Assembly (NCBI RefSeq): GCF_013184525.1
Contig: NZ_JAAOIZ010000005.1
Location: forward strand, 1-64,000
Source of the DNA: Chryseobacterium sp. LAM-KRS1
GTDB taxonomy: Bacteria > Bacteroidota > Bacteroidia > Flavobacteriales > Weeksellaceae
Reading direction: 5' to 3'
DNA length: 64,000 nucleotides
The notes beneath the pieces are model-generated. The model was not told where the DNA came from and did not search any database. It saw only the letters and a program-made list of their open reading frames with translations. Positions 43,153 through 52,466 of this stretch are shown here, piece after piece. How positions within the stretch are numbered: the first letter of the stretch is position 1; the number at the start of each line of letters is the position of its first letter. Position numbers and translations under genes: made by a program.

Positions 43153-43944
43153 TTATTCTTTTGCGGTCTCTTTTTCCAGTTCTTCCTGAAATTCAATAAG
43201 GGCTTTGGTGGTTCCGGATTTTAAGCTTCCGTTCTTTTCTCCTTCATCCCAGGTTTTAAAAGCTTTTTCTTTTAATCCTAATGTGTAATAATAGCTTCCC
43301 AGAACCGTATACCCTTCAGGCTCTCCCATGCTTATTATTTTCTTTGACAGGGTAATTAATTCAGGATGAGGTTGTATTTTTTTTGAGGCGATTTTCTCCG
43401 GTTTGGTCAAAAGTCCGGGAGTATACTTCATCATTTTGAGCCCAAAAAGATTCATGCAGGCCTTTGCTAATCCTTTATTACAAAGTTCTTCATTCACTTC
43501 ATCGGTTTTTCCTGAAAACAGGGCTTCAAAATCCAGATCTGAACCTGAAGGACTTTTTGTCTTATCATAGTATTCTGCTAAAAGCCGGGCTTTGTTTTGA
43601 GCATCCAAAGGACTCTTTCTGTTATTGACTTCGGAGCTGTCTTTTTTCTGAACCCAGACACCTTTTTCAACCCAATTAGAAATCCCGAGCAGTTTTCCTT
43701 TTTTAATTTTAAAGATGAAAATGCTTTTATCAGGATAAATAATTAAACTGTCATTTCTTGTAAAATAATCTCCATAATCCATATCACCTATCGAAACTTT
43801 CCCGTTTCCATCGAAGTTAAAACTGCTGTAAAGTGTATCGTCACTGCTTGCTTTGTAATATCCCTGAAGGGAATTGTCGGCATTTTGTGCCGAAAGAATA
43901 TAGCTTGATAAAAAACATAGTATTGACAGGATGCATCGTTTCAT
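43153..43944 (-). CDS. Exported protein with Sel1/TPR-like repeats
   Basis: 263 residues: signal peptide (1-19), a beta-rich lipocalin-like region (about 25-100), a Cys-containing linker (NEELCNKGLAKACMNLFG) and C-terminal Sel1/TPR-like helices (GEPEGYTVLGSYYYTLGLKEKAFKTWDEG). Function unknown. Its stop codon directly abuts that of the AraC gene. Confidence 0.65.
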   Translation of the reverse strand: MKRCILSILCFLSSYILSAQNADNSLQGYYKASSDDTLYSSFNFDGNGKVSIGDMDYGDYFTRNDSLIIYPDKSIFIFKIKKGKLLGISNWVEKGVWVQKKDSSEVNNRKSPLDAQNKARLLAEYYDKTKSPSGSDLDFEALFSGKTDEVNEELCNKGLAKACMNLFGLKMMKYTPGLLTKPEKIASKKIQPHPELITLSKKIISMGEPEGYTVLGSYYYTLGLKEKAFKTWDEGEKNGSLKSGTTKALIEFQEELEKETAKE

Positions 43945-44098
43945 GGTGCCTAATATTTTGGTGTGATTTTTCTTTGTGCAAAACTATTAAATAAAAAACA
44001 GTTATAATAATTGATAAATATCACATCAGTAGTGAATGGATGTAAGAAATTTCACCCGTAAATATTTTATTACCTTTGTCTGGTGTAAGGAAGTGCTT

Positions 44099-44464
44099 AT
44101 GGTGAAACAAATCGGTTTATGGCATTATATAAAGGTATTGAGTATATTTTTGATGCTTACCCATTTGTTGATCATTCAGTCAGGTACAAATTCTTTTACG
44201 GCTCCGACCACTGTCTTTTTTCACATCAAGGAAACTTCCCATAAAGAATGTGATAAAGTTATTCTCAAAGAAAACAATACAACGCCTGTAAAATGTAATG
44301 GCAATTATTGTTCAGGTTTCTCATCATTGTTTACTGCACCATTTTCATCTTTTACATTCGGTAGATTTGAAAAGGATGTAAAAAACCGGTTCTTTTTATA
44401 TGATGATCCATCCTACTCTTCTTTTTTTAATTCGATTTGGATTCCCCCAAAAATAACAGCTTAA
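44099..44464 (+). CDS. Small exported hypothetical protein, Cys-containing
   Basis: 121 residues from ATG 44099. An N-terminal hydrophobic segment (about 10-27), HKECDKV, CNGNYCSG, and a C-terminal SIWIPPKITA. A TACCTTTG -7 element at 44071-44078 makes starts upstream of it, such as ATG 44036, unlikely. Layout is similar to that of the HYC_CC_PP gene at 8372 (TACCTTTG element, short exported product with Cys, PP near the C-terminus), without sequence homology that I can show. A DoxX gene follows. Confidence 0.6.
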   Translation: MVKQIGLWHYIKVLSIFLMLTHLLIIQSGTNSFTAPTTVFFHIKETSHKECDKVILKENNTTPVKCNGNYCSGFSSLFTAPFSSFTFGRFEKDVKNRFFLYDDPSYSSFFNSIWIPPKITA

Positions 44465-44662
44465 TTTCTGATTGTCTTTGGTCTTATCAAATAGTGACAG
44501 GACCTTATTATTGCTTACAATAATACTATCCGGGATCTATATGCCGGAATATAAGCACATTGCTTTATTCCTTCATAATCTGTGATCTGAATTTCAATAA
44601 AATGTAAGGCCGGGATTTCTGTGCCTTCAATAATGTTTAATTAAAATGAATTAAAAAATATA

Positions 44663-45148
44663 ATGAAAACAACCATATCAAGTTTTGAAAAAAACAGCAA
44701 TACCATTTATATTATCTGTAGAATCCTGATCGGCCTGTTCTTTTTTATCGCAGGCTTTAATAAACTATTCCACCCTATTTTCCAGGGATATATGTTCAAT
44801 ACCATCAGCAGTATAGGCTTTCCCTTTCCGGCGTTCACTGCTCATTTTACAGCTTTTTGCGAGTGTGTATTTGGCTTATTTTTAATGTTGGGTTTCTGGA
44901 CGAGAATAAGTTCTGTTGTTCTGATCATCATAATTCTTGTAGCCTTATTGACACATGATCTGAATTCAATTCCTAAAGAGCTTATTCCGATTAAGCCGGA
45001 AACCGGAGTTTATGAAATGGATCCGTTTACCTGGCTGAGTTATTTTCTTTATCTACCTCAAACCCTTTATTTCCTTTTTCTTACCCTGTTCTTATTCCGG
45101 GGATGTGTGGGATTTGGGATTGATACTTCGAAAAAAATAAATGCGTAA
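44663..45148 (+). CDS. DoxX family membrane protein
   Basis: 161 residues with four membrane helices. ILIGLFFFIAGFNKLFHP, CECVFGLFLMLGFWTRISSVVL and LTLFLFRGCVGFGID match the DoxX/TQO small-subunit family. Role unknown; possibly redox or quinone-linked. Follows the small exported protein after 198 bases with no recognised features; co-transcription is possible. Confidence 0.85.
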   Translation: MKTTISSFEKNSNTIYIICRILIGLFFFIAGFNKLFHPIFQGYMFNTISSIGFPFPAFTAHFTAFCECVFGLFLMLGFWTRISSVVLIIIILVALLTHDLNSIPKELIPIKPETGVYEMDPFTWLSYFLYLPQTLYFLFLTLFLFRGCVGFGIDTSKKINA

Positions 45149-45245
45149 ATACCTGAAGGTCCATCTGAAAGATATTACCCCTGTTGGAATACCAAGATGA
45201 AAAGAAATTTTTAATTTTGCAGGAAACAAGTTTATATCCGTAATT

Positions 45246-46034
45246 ATGAAATTAGAATTATATCAGATAGATGCATTTACAGATGAGCTTTTCAGAGGAA
45301 ATCCGGCATGTGTTGTACCATTAAAAGAATGGCTTCCGGATGAAACTCTTCTTAAGATTGCTATGGAAAACGCGGTTGCCGAAACAGCATTTTTTATAGA
45401 CCTCGGTTCAAGAATACATCTTCGCTGGTTTACCCCTGAAATTGAAATGGATTTATGCGGACATGCAACACTGGCAACGGCCCATTGTCTGATTTCAGTT
45501 TTAAACTATAACAGGAATGAAATTATCTTTGAAACAAAAAGTGGCGATTTAAAAGTTACCTACAGGGATGGGCTATATTATCTTGATTTTCCTTCGAGAA
45601 TGCCTTCCCCGTCCTCTTTACCGGATTTGATTTCAAAATCATTGAATATACAGCCTAAAGAGGTATTTAAATCCAGGGATTATGTTCTGGTATATGATAA
45701 TGAAGATGATATCAGAAACATCAAAATCGACAGACAAATCTTTGATCAGATCAATCTGGACCCGGGTGGCGTGATTGTAACTGCAAAAGGTGACCACAGC
45801 GATTTCGTTTCCAGATATTTTACTTCGCAGGCAAGTATTCTTGAAGATCCTGTAACAGGCTCGGCTCATTGCTCATTAATTCCTTTCTGGTCTGACAGAT
45901 TGGGGAAGAAAGACCTTTTTGCTATGCAGCTTTCCGAAAGATTAGGAAAGTTATATTGTGAAAATCAGGGTGATCGGGTGATCATTGCCGGAAAAGCAAA
46001 AACGTATGCTGCCGGACATCTGTGGACGGAATGA
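45246..46034 (+). CDS. PhzF-family isomerase-like protein
   Basis: 262 residues. IDAFTDELFRGNPACVVPL (8-26), Glu46 in NAVAETAFF (catalytic Glu position), MDLCGHATLATAH (about 68-80) and DPVTGSAHCSLIPFW (about 205) are the family signatures. Soluble; substrate unknown. A TAATTTTG -7 element lies at 45212-45219, with a TTG 25 bases before it. Terminator follows. Confidence 0.93.
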   Translation: MKLELYQIDAFTDELFRGNPACVVPLKEWLPDETLLKIAMENAVAETAFFIDLGSRIHLRWFTPEIEMDLCGHATLATAHCLISVLNYNRNEIIFETKSGDLKVTYRDGLYYLDFPSRMPSPSSLPDLISKSLNIQPKEVFKSRDYVLVYDNEDDIRNIKIDRQIFDQINLDPGGVIVTAKGDHSDFVSRYFTSQASILEDPVTGSAHCSLIPFWSDRLGKKDLFAMQLSERLGKLYCENQGDRVIIAGKAKTYAAGHLWTE

Positions 46035-46073
46035 TTTTTATAGGAAGTAATCATTACATCTATATTGTTAGCA

Positions 46074-46099
46074 AAAAAGCTCCCGTGAGGGAGCTTTTT
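46074..46099. terminator. Bidirectional terminator at the end of the sulfur operon
   Basis: Stem AAAAAGCTCCC / GGGAGCTTTTT around GTGA. Convergent: after the PhzF gene (plus) and after the sulfur operon (minus, with U run). Confidence 0.88.
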
Positions 46100-46122
46100 C
46101 TGTATAGGTAAAATCCTGGTTG

Positions 46123-47640
46123 CTAGATTATCGATTTGATAATTGTGGTAAGGCTCATTGCAATAACCACTATTCCTACAACCACAAACATTTTCTTTGT
46201 AGGAAGCCTGGAAGTAAGCATTGCTGAAAAAGGAGCAGTGAAAACACCACCCAGTAAAAGTCCAAGCACGATATTCCAATGATGGATACCAATGGTAAAA
46301 ATAAAAGTAACAGCACTGGTAAGGGTTAGAAGAAACTTAGCAACAGTAGAGCTTCCTACAACATAACGCGGAATTCTTCCTTCTTTGATCAGGGTTCCTG
46401 TAACCAACGGCCCCCAACCGCCTCCGGCGAATGAATCTATAAAGCCCCCAACCAATCCAAGAAGCCTCAGGTTGGTTCTTTTTTTTGTTTTTATACGATC
46501 TTTTGTTTTTTCCTTGAAAGCATTTCTAAGAATATTCAGTCCCAAATACAAAGTATAACAAGCGATAATAGGCTTTACGATATGCGCATAATATTCGCCG
46601 TAATGGGATAAGGTTAATGCACCGATCACAGAGCCGGCAATGGCCAGCGGAAACAGAACCCAAACCAGTTTTTTATTGACATTTCCCAGTTTATAGTGGC
46701 TGAAACTTCCGGCTGCAGTAGTAAATGATTCTGCAGAATGAATGCTTGCGCTTACTACGGGTGGCGGAACATTGAGCAACAAAAGTATAGTGGTGCATAT
46801 TACTCCGTACCCCATACCCATTGATCCTGCTACAATTTCTGCCAGAAAACCGGTAAGAAGCATCCAGTAAAAAATATGGCCGTCCTTATTAAGGAACACC
46901 TGAATGTCATCCGAAAGGTTAAACTGATAAATAATAATTCCTAATACGCCTAAAAGAAGTAAAACTCCGATGACAGCGAGATAAATGTTTGCTCTTCTCT
47001 GGGCTATTTTGGTAATGTGGATCAGCTTTTCGATTTCCAGATCGGAATTCGGAAAGCTTTTTTTTCCATCAGCAAGATATTCTGTCGTTACCCGGTTCAG
47101 TTCTTTTACTTTATAATTAAAATCTCCCTTTAGCTGGTTACGAATATCCTGCATATTGTCCAGTACCATATCCATTTCATCAGGAATGATTTCGGTAAAT
47201 GTTTCCCTTAATCTTTTGGCAATGGTTGGCGATTTTCCGTTGGTTGAAATAGCAATTTTCAGACTTCCTTTCCTGACAATGGATCCTAGATAAAAATCGC
47301 ACAAATCCGGTTTATCCGCAATATTCACCAAGAGATCATGATTCCGTGCCTTTTCCCTGATCTGACCGGCCAGCTCAAGGTCATTTACGGCAATAATCGC
47401 AAGATCTGCATTATTAAAATCATTCTCATTATAAGGTCTTTCATGTATCTGGATATTAGGGAACCGGGCTTGTAAAGCTTTTACTTCCGGAATAATTTCC
47501 TTGGCTACCAATTTAATTGAAGTCTCAGGGGAATTACCCAGTACCGATTCCAGCTTTTCAAGGGCAACCCTGCCACCACCGATAATGAGGAGTGATAGCT
47601 GCTCCAGCTTTAAAAATATGGGATATAAGGAATTGCTCAT
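46123..47640 (-). CDS. Fusion of Met8/CysG-N siroheme-synthase domain and TauE/SafE-type (TSUP) permease
   Basis: 505 residues, two modules. Residues 1-about 205: precorrin-2 dehydrogenase/ferrochelatase-like part with GGGRVALEKLESVL (NAD site, 21-34), NIADKPDLCDFYLGSIVRKG (106-125; Asp109 near the catalytic Asp of CysG) and AISTNGKSPTIAKRLRE. Residues about 218-505: eight or nine membrane helices with two TSUP signature halves (GFLAEIVAGSMGMGYG; GGFIDSFAGGGWGPLVTG). Precorrin-2 to siroheme finishing would serve the CysI cofactor; the permease could move sulfate, sulfite or another sulfur anion. Four bases after the TonB receptor; last gene of the sulfur cluster. Confidence 0.9.
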   Translation of the reverse strand: MSNSLYPIFLKLEQLSLLIIGGGRVALEKLESVLGNSPETSIKLVAKEIIPEVKALQARFPNIQIHERPYNENDFNNADLAIIAVNDLELAGQIREKARNHDLLVNIADKPDLCDFYLGSIVRKGSLKIAISTNGKSPTIAKRLRETFTEIIPDEMDMVLDNMQDIRNQLKGDFNYKVKELNRVTTEYLADGKKSFPNSDLEIEKLIHITKIAQRRANIYLAVIGVLLLLGVLGIIIYQFNLSDDIQVFLNKDGHIFYWMLLTGFLAEIVAGSMGMGYGVICTTILLLLNVPPPVVSASIHSAESFTTAAGSFSHYKLGNVNKKLVWVLFPLAIAGSVIGALTLSHYGEYYAHIVKPIIACYTLYLGLNILRNAFKEKTKDRIKTKKRTNLRLLGLVGGFIDSFAGGGWGPLVTGTLIKEGRIPRYVVGSSTVAKFLLTLTSAVTFIFTIGIHHWNIVLGLLLGGVFTAPFSAMLTSRLPTKKMFVVVGIVVIAMSLTTIIKSII

Positions 47641-47644
47641 TTAA

Positions 47645-50521
47645 TTATAGTTTTAAATCATAGGTAAAAGCCAGATAATATAATCCGCCTATTTCAGGCC
47701 CGGCTGCATATTGAAAATAACGCCTGTTAAAAAGGTTGGTAGCTCCAACCTTTACATTGGCATGGATCTCAGGAAGCTTCCATGTTGCCTGTGCATCTAT
47801 GGTGTAATATGCCGGAATATTCCCCGAGGCCAAAGGACTTTCCCATAAAAACTGATTCTGCCATCTTGCTACGACTGTAAATCCGATATTTTTAATGATC
47901 TCCCTGTTTCCTATACTTACATTTACCATCCATTTTGGGGTGTTGAATGAAGTAATGAACAGGTCGGATGCATTGTTCGAAGCCAGATCATTATAAGAAA
48001 CGTTAGCATTGATATTGTAGTTTTTAATAATATTATATCTGATTCCCAGAGAGGTCCCGTAACTTTTATAAGTACTGTTGCTGTTGGTATATACCCGATA
48101 ACGATCCTGCTTGCTTCGGTCGGTCATATCCAGCACTGCATTATTGCTTCCCACCTGACCGTTTTTAGGTACGGCCACTTCTACCTGTCCCAGAAAACCT
48201 TCGTAGATATTATAATAAAAATCCCAGTCCAGAACCAGTTTACTATTAAAGAAAACCGATTTGTATCCTACCTCAAATGAATTGATCTTTTCAGGTTGTA
48301 ACTTTTGAAGATTGGCAACGGCTAAAAGATTCTTATTGTCCAGGGCCGCCTGGTTAAGGGTTTTCCCTCCGTCTACATCCGCATTCACAGCAGAAGTGAA
48401 TCGATCAATTGATGCTAGCGTGTAAGAATTTTCGAGATATCCGAGTCCCTCGTTGACCTTTGAAAGTCCTCCGACCCTTCTTACATTTCCGTTGTTGACG
48501 AAAGACAATGCTTCAAATAATGAAGGAAAACGATATCCATTCTGAAATGATGCTCTGAAGTTGTGCTGGTTTACAGGAGAATAGACAATACTTATCCTCG
48601 GATTCACTTTAGCTTCAAATTCAGGATTTCTGTCCACCCTTAAGGCGGCATTAAGTTTTAATTTATCGTCAAAGAAAAGCTTGGTAATCTGGGCGAAAAT
48701 CCCATATTTCTGATAGATAACATCCTTACCAAATGTTCCGTCGGTTAAAGGGATGTTTCTTTCTTTAACTGGCCTGTTAAAATCTACAAAATTGTTTCCA
48801 TCGGGAGTAATGCTGTAAAGACGATAATCGATACCCGCAAGGAGATTGAATATTTTTACAAATCTGCTGAAATCATAGGTTAGCTCTCCTTGATAAAAAC
48901 GCGATTTTTGCTCCAGTTTTGCTCCTCCGGTTGCAGGTGCTCCTGTCACTCCTCCATTGGCCGAATCCCAGTTATTAATCCCAATAATTGTATTTTTTAA
49001 TTGTTCAAAAGCCGGGGTTCCCGGGACTACTCTGTTTTTATCGGCTTCCCTTCTGGCAAGAATAAAAGCTTCATTAAGGCTTACACCGGCGTTAATACTG
49101 TTCTGTAAAGCCGTCTGAAATGCATTTCTCCAGTTGCTGTTAGAAAGATTCGTAAGATCAAGATTATCGGCTAATGGTTTCAGATTATAGGAATCTCCTG
49201 TATTTTCTATAGAGACATACGCTCTGAATGTAAGCTCCTTACCAGTCAGTTCAACTTTGTGATTCTGCACCGTCGCATTTTGGAGGCGGATTTTATTTCC
49301 CCTCTGGAATGTTCCGTCCAGCAATCCATACCGGTATACATATGAAGTCTTCCATTGGTCTCCAAAACGGTAATATAATCCCGCATCAAATTTAATGTTC
49401 TTTACTTCAGGACTTACAAGGTCTTTTTCAAGATACCCTGTTCTCGATACATTGAATGTGGTAGGTTTGCCATTATAATCTACTTTTACGGCAACCCGGT
49501 TGTTTCTTTCATCTCCGTATTTGTTCCAGAGATCCTCTGCAGGGTTATTAGCTAATGAAAAATTGGGATTGGCCGTAATCAATGGATTGGCGTTCTGATC
49601 GGTTTGATTATTCGAGATCCAATCGACTCCGCTGAAATAAGAGGCATTAATTTTTACCGCCAGATTTTTATTTAAAACTTTTGCAAACCGTATTGCACTC
49701 TCCCCCAGAGAACTTATTTTATGATTAACGTTGTCTACATGATTCACGCCGCCCCGGAAATAAACGCTGAGCCCTTCGGAGGTAAAAGGATCTTTTGTCT
49801 GAAGGCTTGCCAGTCCGTTGATGGCATTCATTCCGTAGAGCGCAGAAGCTGCACCGGGTGTAACCTCCATAGACTGTATATCCAGCTCTGTAGGTCCGAT
49901 TGCATTTCCTAAAGGAACACCCAATGTGGCAGATTGTACATCTACCCCATCTACCAGCTGCATAAACCGGAAATTATTAGGAGAATTAAATCCCCTTGAG
50001 TTAGGAATTTTTAAAGTAAGGCTGGACGTTAATAGTTGTAACCCTTTTACATTTTCAAGGGTTTCATAAAAAGATGCAGCAGGGCTTTCCCTGATCGCCC
50101 GGATATCAATCTTTTCAATAGCTATTGGTGATTTTAAAACTTTTTCAGGAACTCTTGATGCAGAAATGACCACTTCATCAATGATGGCATTCTGCGGATT
50201 AAGTTCCACCGCAATTTTATTGGATAGGGATAATATTTCCACCGTTTGGGTGAGAAAACCTTCTTTGCTGATGATCAGCCTGAAAGGTACTTTTACCCTT
50301 GTACGTATTTTAAAATTACCCTGTTGATCTGTTAATGAAGTATCCTCAGTGTGTTCAACCTGCACCTTTACGGTACTGATCCCTTTCCGGGTATCGGTAT
50401 TTTTTATCGTTCCGCTTAACTCTACAAGCTGCTGCTGAGCTTCTGCAAGATTACAAAATAAGAAGATTAATAGAAATACAGCTGATTTCTGCAGAAAATA
50501 TCCCTGCTTATTGTTTTTCAT
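47645..50521 (-). CDS. TonB-dependent receptor of the sulfur-assimilation cluster
   Basis: 958 residues. Signal peptide (about 1-28), CarboxypepD-like domain (about 32-110), linker with DEVVISASRVPEK (TonB-box-like), plug (about 125-245, with MNAINGLASLQTKDP), and a barrel ending in FTYDLKL. An inserted long extracellular region is predicted around 320-530. It sits downstream of cysI and directly before the CysG-TSUP fusion, so a sulfur source (sulfate ester, sulfonate or chelate) is a likely ligand, by context only. Confidence 0.9.
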   Translation of the reverse strand: MKNNKQGYFLQKSAVFLLIFLFCNLAEAQQQLVELSGTIKNTDTRKGISTVKVQVEHTEDTSLTDQQGNFKIRTRVKVPFRLIISKEGFLTQTVEILSLSNKIAVELNPQNAIIDEVVISASRVPEKVLKSPIAIEKIDIRAIRESPAASFYETLENVKGLQLLTSSLTLKIPNSRGFNSPNNFRFMQLVDGVDVQSATLGVPLGNAIGPTELDIQSMEVTPGAASALYGMNAINGLASLQTKDPFTSEGLSVYFRGGVNHVDNVNHKISSLGESAIRFAKVLNKNLAVKINASYFSGVDWISNNQTDQNANPLITANPNFSLANNPAEDLWNKYGDERNNRVAVKVDYNGKPTTFNVSRTGYLEKDLVSPEVKNIKFDAGLYYRFGDQWKTSYVYRYGLLDGTFQRGNKIRLQNATVQNHKVELTGKELTFRAYVSIENTGDSYNLKPLADNLDLTNLSNSNWRNAFQTALQNSINAGVSLNEAFILARREADKNRVVPGTPAFEQLKNTIIGINNWDSANGGVTGAPATGGAKLEQKSRFYQGELTYDFSRFVKIFNLLAGIDYRLYSITPDGNNFVDFNRPVKERNIPLTDGTFGKDVIYQKYGIFAQITKLFFDDKLKLNAALRVDRNPEFEAKVNPRISIVYSPVNQHNFRASFQNGYRFPSLFEALSFVNNGNVRRVGGLSKVNEGLGYLENSYTLASIDRFTSAVNADVDGGKTLNQAALDNKNLLAVANLQKLQPEKINSFEVGYKSVFFNSKLVLDWDFYYNIYEGFLGQVEVAVPKNGQVGSNNAVLDMTDRSKQDRYRVYTNSNSTYKSYGTSLGIRYNIIKNYNINANVSYNDLASNNASDLFITSFNTPKWMVNVSIGNREIIKNIGFTVVARWQNQFLWESPLASGNIPAYYTIDAQATWKLPEIHANVKVGATNLFNRRYFQYAAGPEIGGLYYLAFTYDLKL

Positions 50522-50654
50522 TTTTTCATTTTTTAGGTTATGTGAATGAGCCTGTTTAAACTTTTAATAAGGGAGGATTCAGATATGTTTTAAAACAAGC
50601 AACATTAAAGTCTTTGGCTTGCGATTTAAATAATTTAAACAGTTAATGCTATCA

Positions 50655-50669
50655 TTGATTTAAAATCAA
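50655..50669. promoter_or_regulatory. Palindrome in the 232-base gap between cysI and the TonB receptor
   Basis: TTGATTT-A-AAATCAA, a perfect 7-bp dyad around one base, 134 bases upstream of the receptor start. A candidate operator or a chance AT palindrome. No complete TTG/TAnnTTTG promoter was recognised in the gap on the minus strand. Confidence 0.35.
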
Positions 50670-50753
50670 CAACACATACACATTCGTTTACCTAAAATAG
50701 AATGGTTTTGTTTTTTAGTTTGTTTCTGACGATAAAATGGTTGTGTCATATTT

Positions 50754-52427
50754 TCAATTTAAGTTTTGTAAATAACGATAAGAGAAATCACCGAAAGTTT
50801 CTTCTTCTAGTTTATCTTGTATGTAAATTCCAAAAAGCTCATCAAGCGTTTCAATGATTTCTTCCTCGCCGATATTCTCTTTGAATTTCGTGTTAAGACG
50901 GGTTCCTAAGCGGTCTCCCCCAATGTGAAGGTTGTATTTACCATAAGCAGTACCCACAAAACCGATCTCTGCATTAGGTGATCTTCCGCAACCATTCGGG
51001 CAGCCTGTCATCCTGATCGTGATATCTTCCTCCAAAAGGCCATATTTTTCGAGTACGGGTTCTATTTTGGTTACCAGGGAAGGCAGATAACGCTGTGCTT
51101 CTGCTAAAGCCAGGGAACAGGTATTTAAGGCTACACATGCTACGGAGTTTTTGCGCAATGCGCTGGCTCCGTTTGTATACCCAGAAATGCCATATTCTTT
51201 CAGGAGACGTTCAATTTCGGGTTTATCAGCTTCTTTAATATCCGCAAGAATAAGGTTTTGGTTACAAGTAAAGCGGAAATTAACCTTGCCGGTTTCTGCA
51301 ATTTTTAATAAACCTGATTTTAACGGGTAATTATCCGTGTTGAGAACTCTTCCATGTTCAACAAATGCGGTGTAGAACCAATTTCCTTCATGGTTTTGTG
51401 TCCAGCCGTAACGGTCTTTTCTTTGTTCAAACTTAAATTCCCTGGCGGGTTCGAAGGCAAAGCCTGTTCTTTTTTCAACCTCCGCTCTGTATCCTTCGAT
51501 TCCCATTGTATCGATTGTATATTTTAGCCTGGAAAGTTTTCTGTCACTTCTGTTTCCGAAGTCACGCTGTACGGTGATGATTTCATATACCGCCTTTAAA
51601 ACTTTCTCTTCGGTATCCACAAATCCTAATACTGAAGCCAAACGTGCATAGGTAGCCGCATTTCCATGTGTTGCACCCAAGCCTCCTCCTGCTGCAATAT
51701 TGTAGCCGGCGATTTTATTGTTTTCAATGATAGCGATGAGTGCAATATCATTGATAAATACATCCACATCATTATTAGGTGGAATAGCAATTCCAATTTT
51801 CAGTTTTCTTGGAAGATATCTGTCCTGGTACAGAGGATCCTCTTCAACTTTCCTGTCGACTATTAATTCATCATCGATCCAGATATCATAATAGGACTTG
51901 GTTTTAGGAAGACACATTTCACTGATTTTACCGGCTAACTCATAAGCTTCCTGGTGCAATGGAGACTCCGAAGGATTCGCAGTACAGGTTACATTTCTGT
52001 TCACGTCCCCGCAGGCTGCAATGGAATCGAGATGCTGTATATTGAAATTCTGGATCGTAGGTTTTAAATGTGATTTTAAAATGCCGTGCAGCTGAATGGT
52101 TTGTCTTGTTGTAATTTTTATCGTGCCTGTAGAATGATCTTCGGCAATGCCATTCAATCCGATCCATTGTTCCGGGGTTAAAAATCCACCGGGTAGTCTC
52201 AGTCTGATCATATATGAATACAACCACTCCAGTTTCTTGCTTACCCGCTCTTCCCTTCTGTCCCTGTCATCCTGCTGATACATTCCATGGAATTTGATAA
52301 GGGTCTGGTCGTCTTCTCTTATAGATCCTGTGAAATCATCCGCAAGACTTTCCTTTAATGTACCTCTGAGTCCGTTGCTTCCGGTTTTTATCCTTTCTAC
52401 CGGCGAAAGGTTATCTTTATTGCTCAT
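50754..52427 (-). CDS. cysI: Assimilatory sulfite reductase hemoprotein subunit (CysI)
   Basis: 557 residues, matching NADPH-sulfite reductase beta. Reduces sulfite to sulfide with six electrons using siroheme and a [4Fe-4S] cluster. Cys431, Cys437 (CVALNTC), Cys476 and Cys480 (GCPNGC) are the cluster ligands, one also bridging to siroheme. Substrate-site basic residues are in LTPEQWIGL and TGTIKITTRQTIQLHG. Starts 39 bases after cysJ. Confidence 0.97.
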   Translation of the reverse strand: MSNKDNLSPVERIKTGSNGLRGTLKESLADDFTGSIREDDQTLIKFHGMYQQDDRDRREERVSKKLEWLYSYMIRLRLPGGFLTPEQWIGLNGIAEDHSTGTIKITTRQTIQLHGILKSHLKPTIQNFNIQHLDSIAACGDVNRNVTCTANPSESPLHQEAYELAGKISEMCLPKTKSYYDIWIDDELIVDRKVEEDPLYQDRYLPRKLKIGIAIPPNNDVDVFINDIALIAIIENNKIAGYNIAAGGGLGATHGNAATYARLASVLGFVDTEEKVLKAVYEIITVQRDFGNRSDRKLSRLKYTIDTMGIEGYRAEVEKRTGFAFEPAREFKFEQRKDRYGWTQNHEGNWFYTAFVEHGRVLNTDNYPLKSGLLKIAETGKVNFRFTCNQNLILADIKEADKPEIERLLKEYGISGYTNGASALRKNSVACVALNTCSLALAEAQRYLPSLVTKIEPVLEKYGLLEEDITIRMTGCPNGCGRSPNAEIGFVGTAYGKYNLHIGGDRLGTRLNTKFKENIGEEEIIETLDELFGIYIQDKLEEETFGDFSYRYLQNLN

Positions 52428-52466
52428 TATTATTTTCTTTTAATTGGTGATTATTTCCGGCAGATT

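Noticed and set aside
44036..44098. ATG 44036 as the start of the small exported protein
   Set aside because: A TACCTTTG promoter element at 44071-44078 lies inside that extension, so the transcript would start after this ATG.
50599..50606. GCAACATT upstream of the sulfur-operon TonB receptor as a copy of the receptor operator
   Set aside because: Only half of the palindrome is present and an 8-mer is expected about twice by chance in this window.
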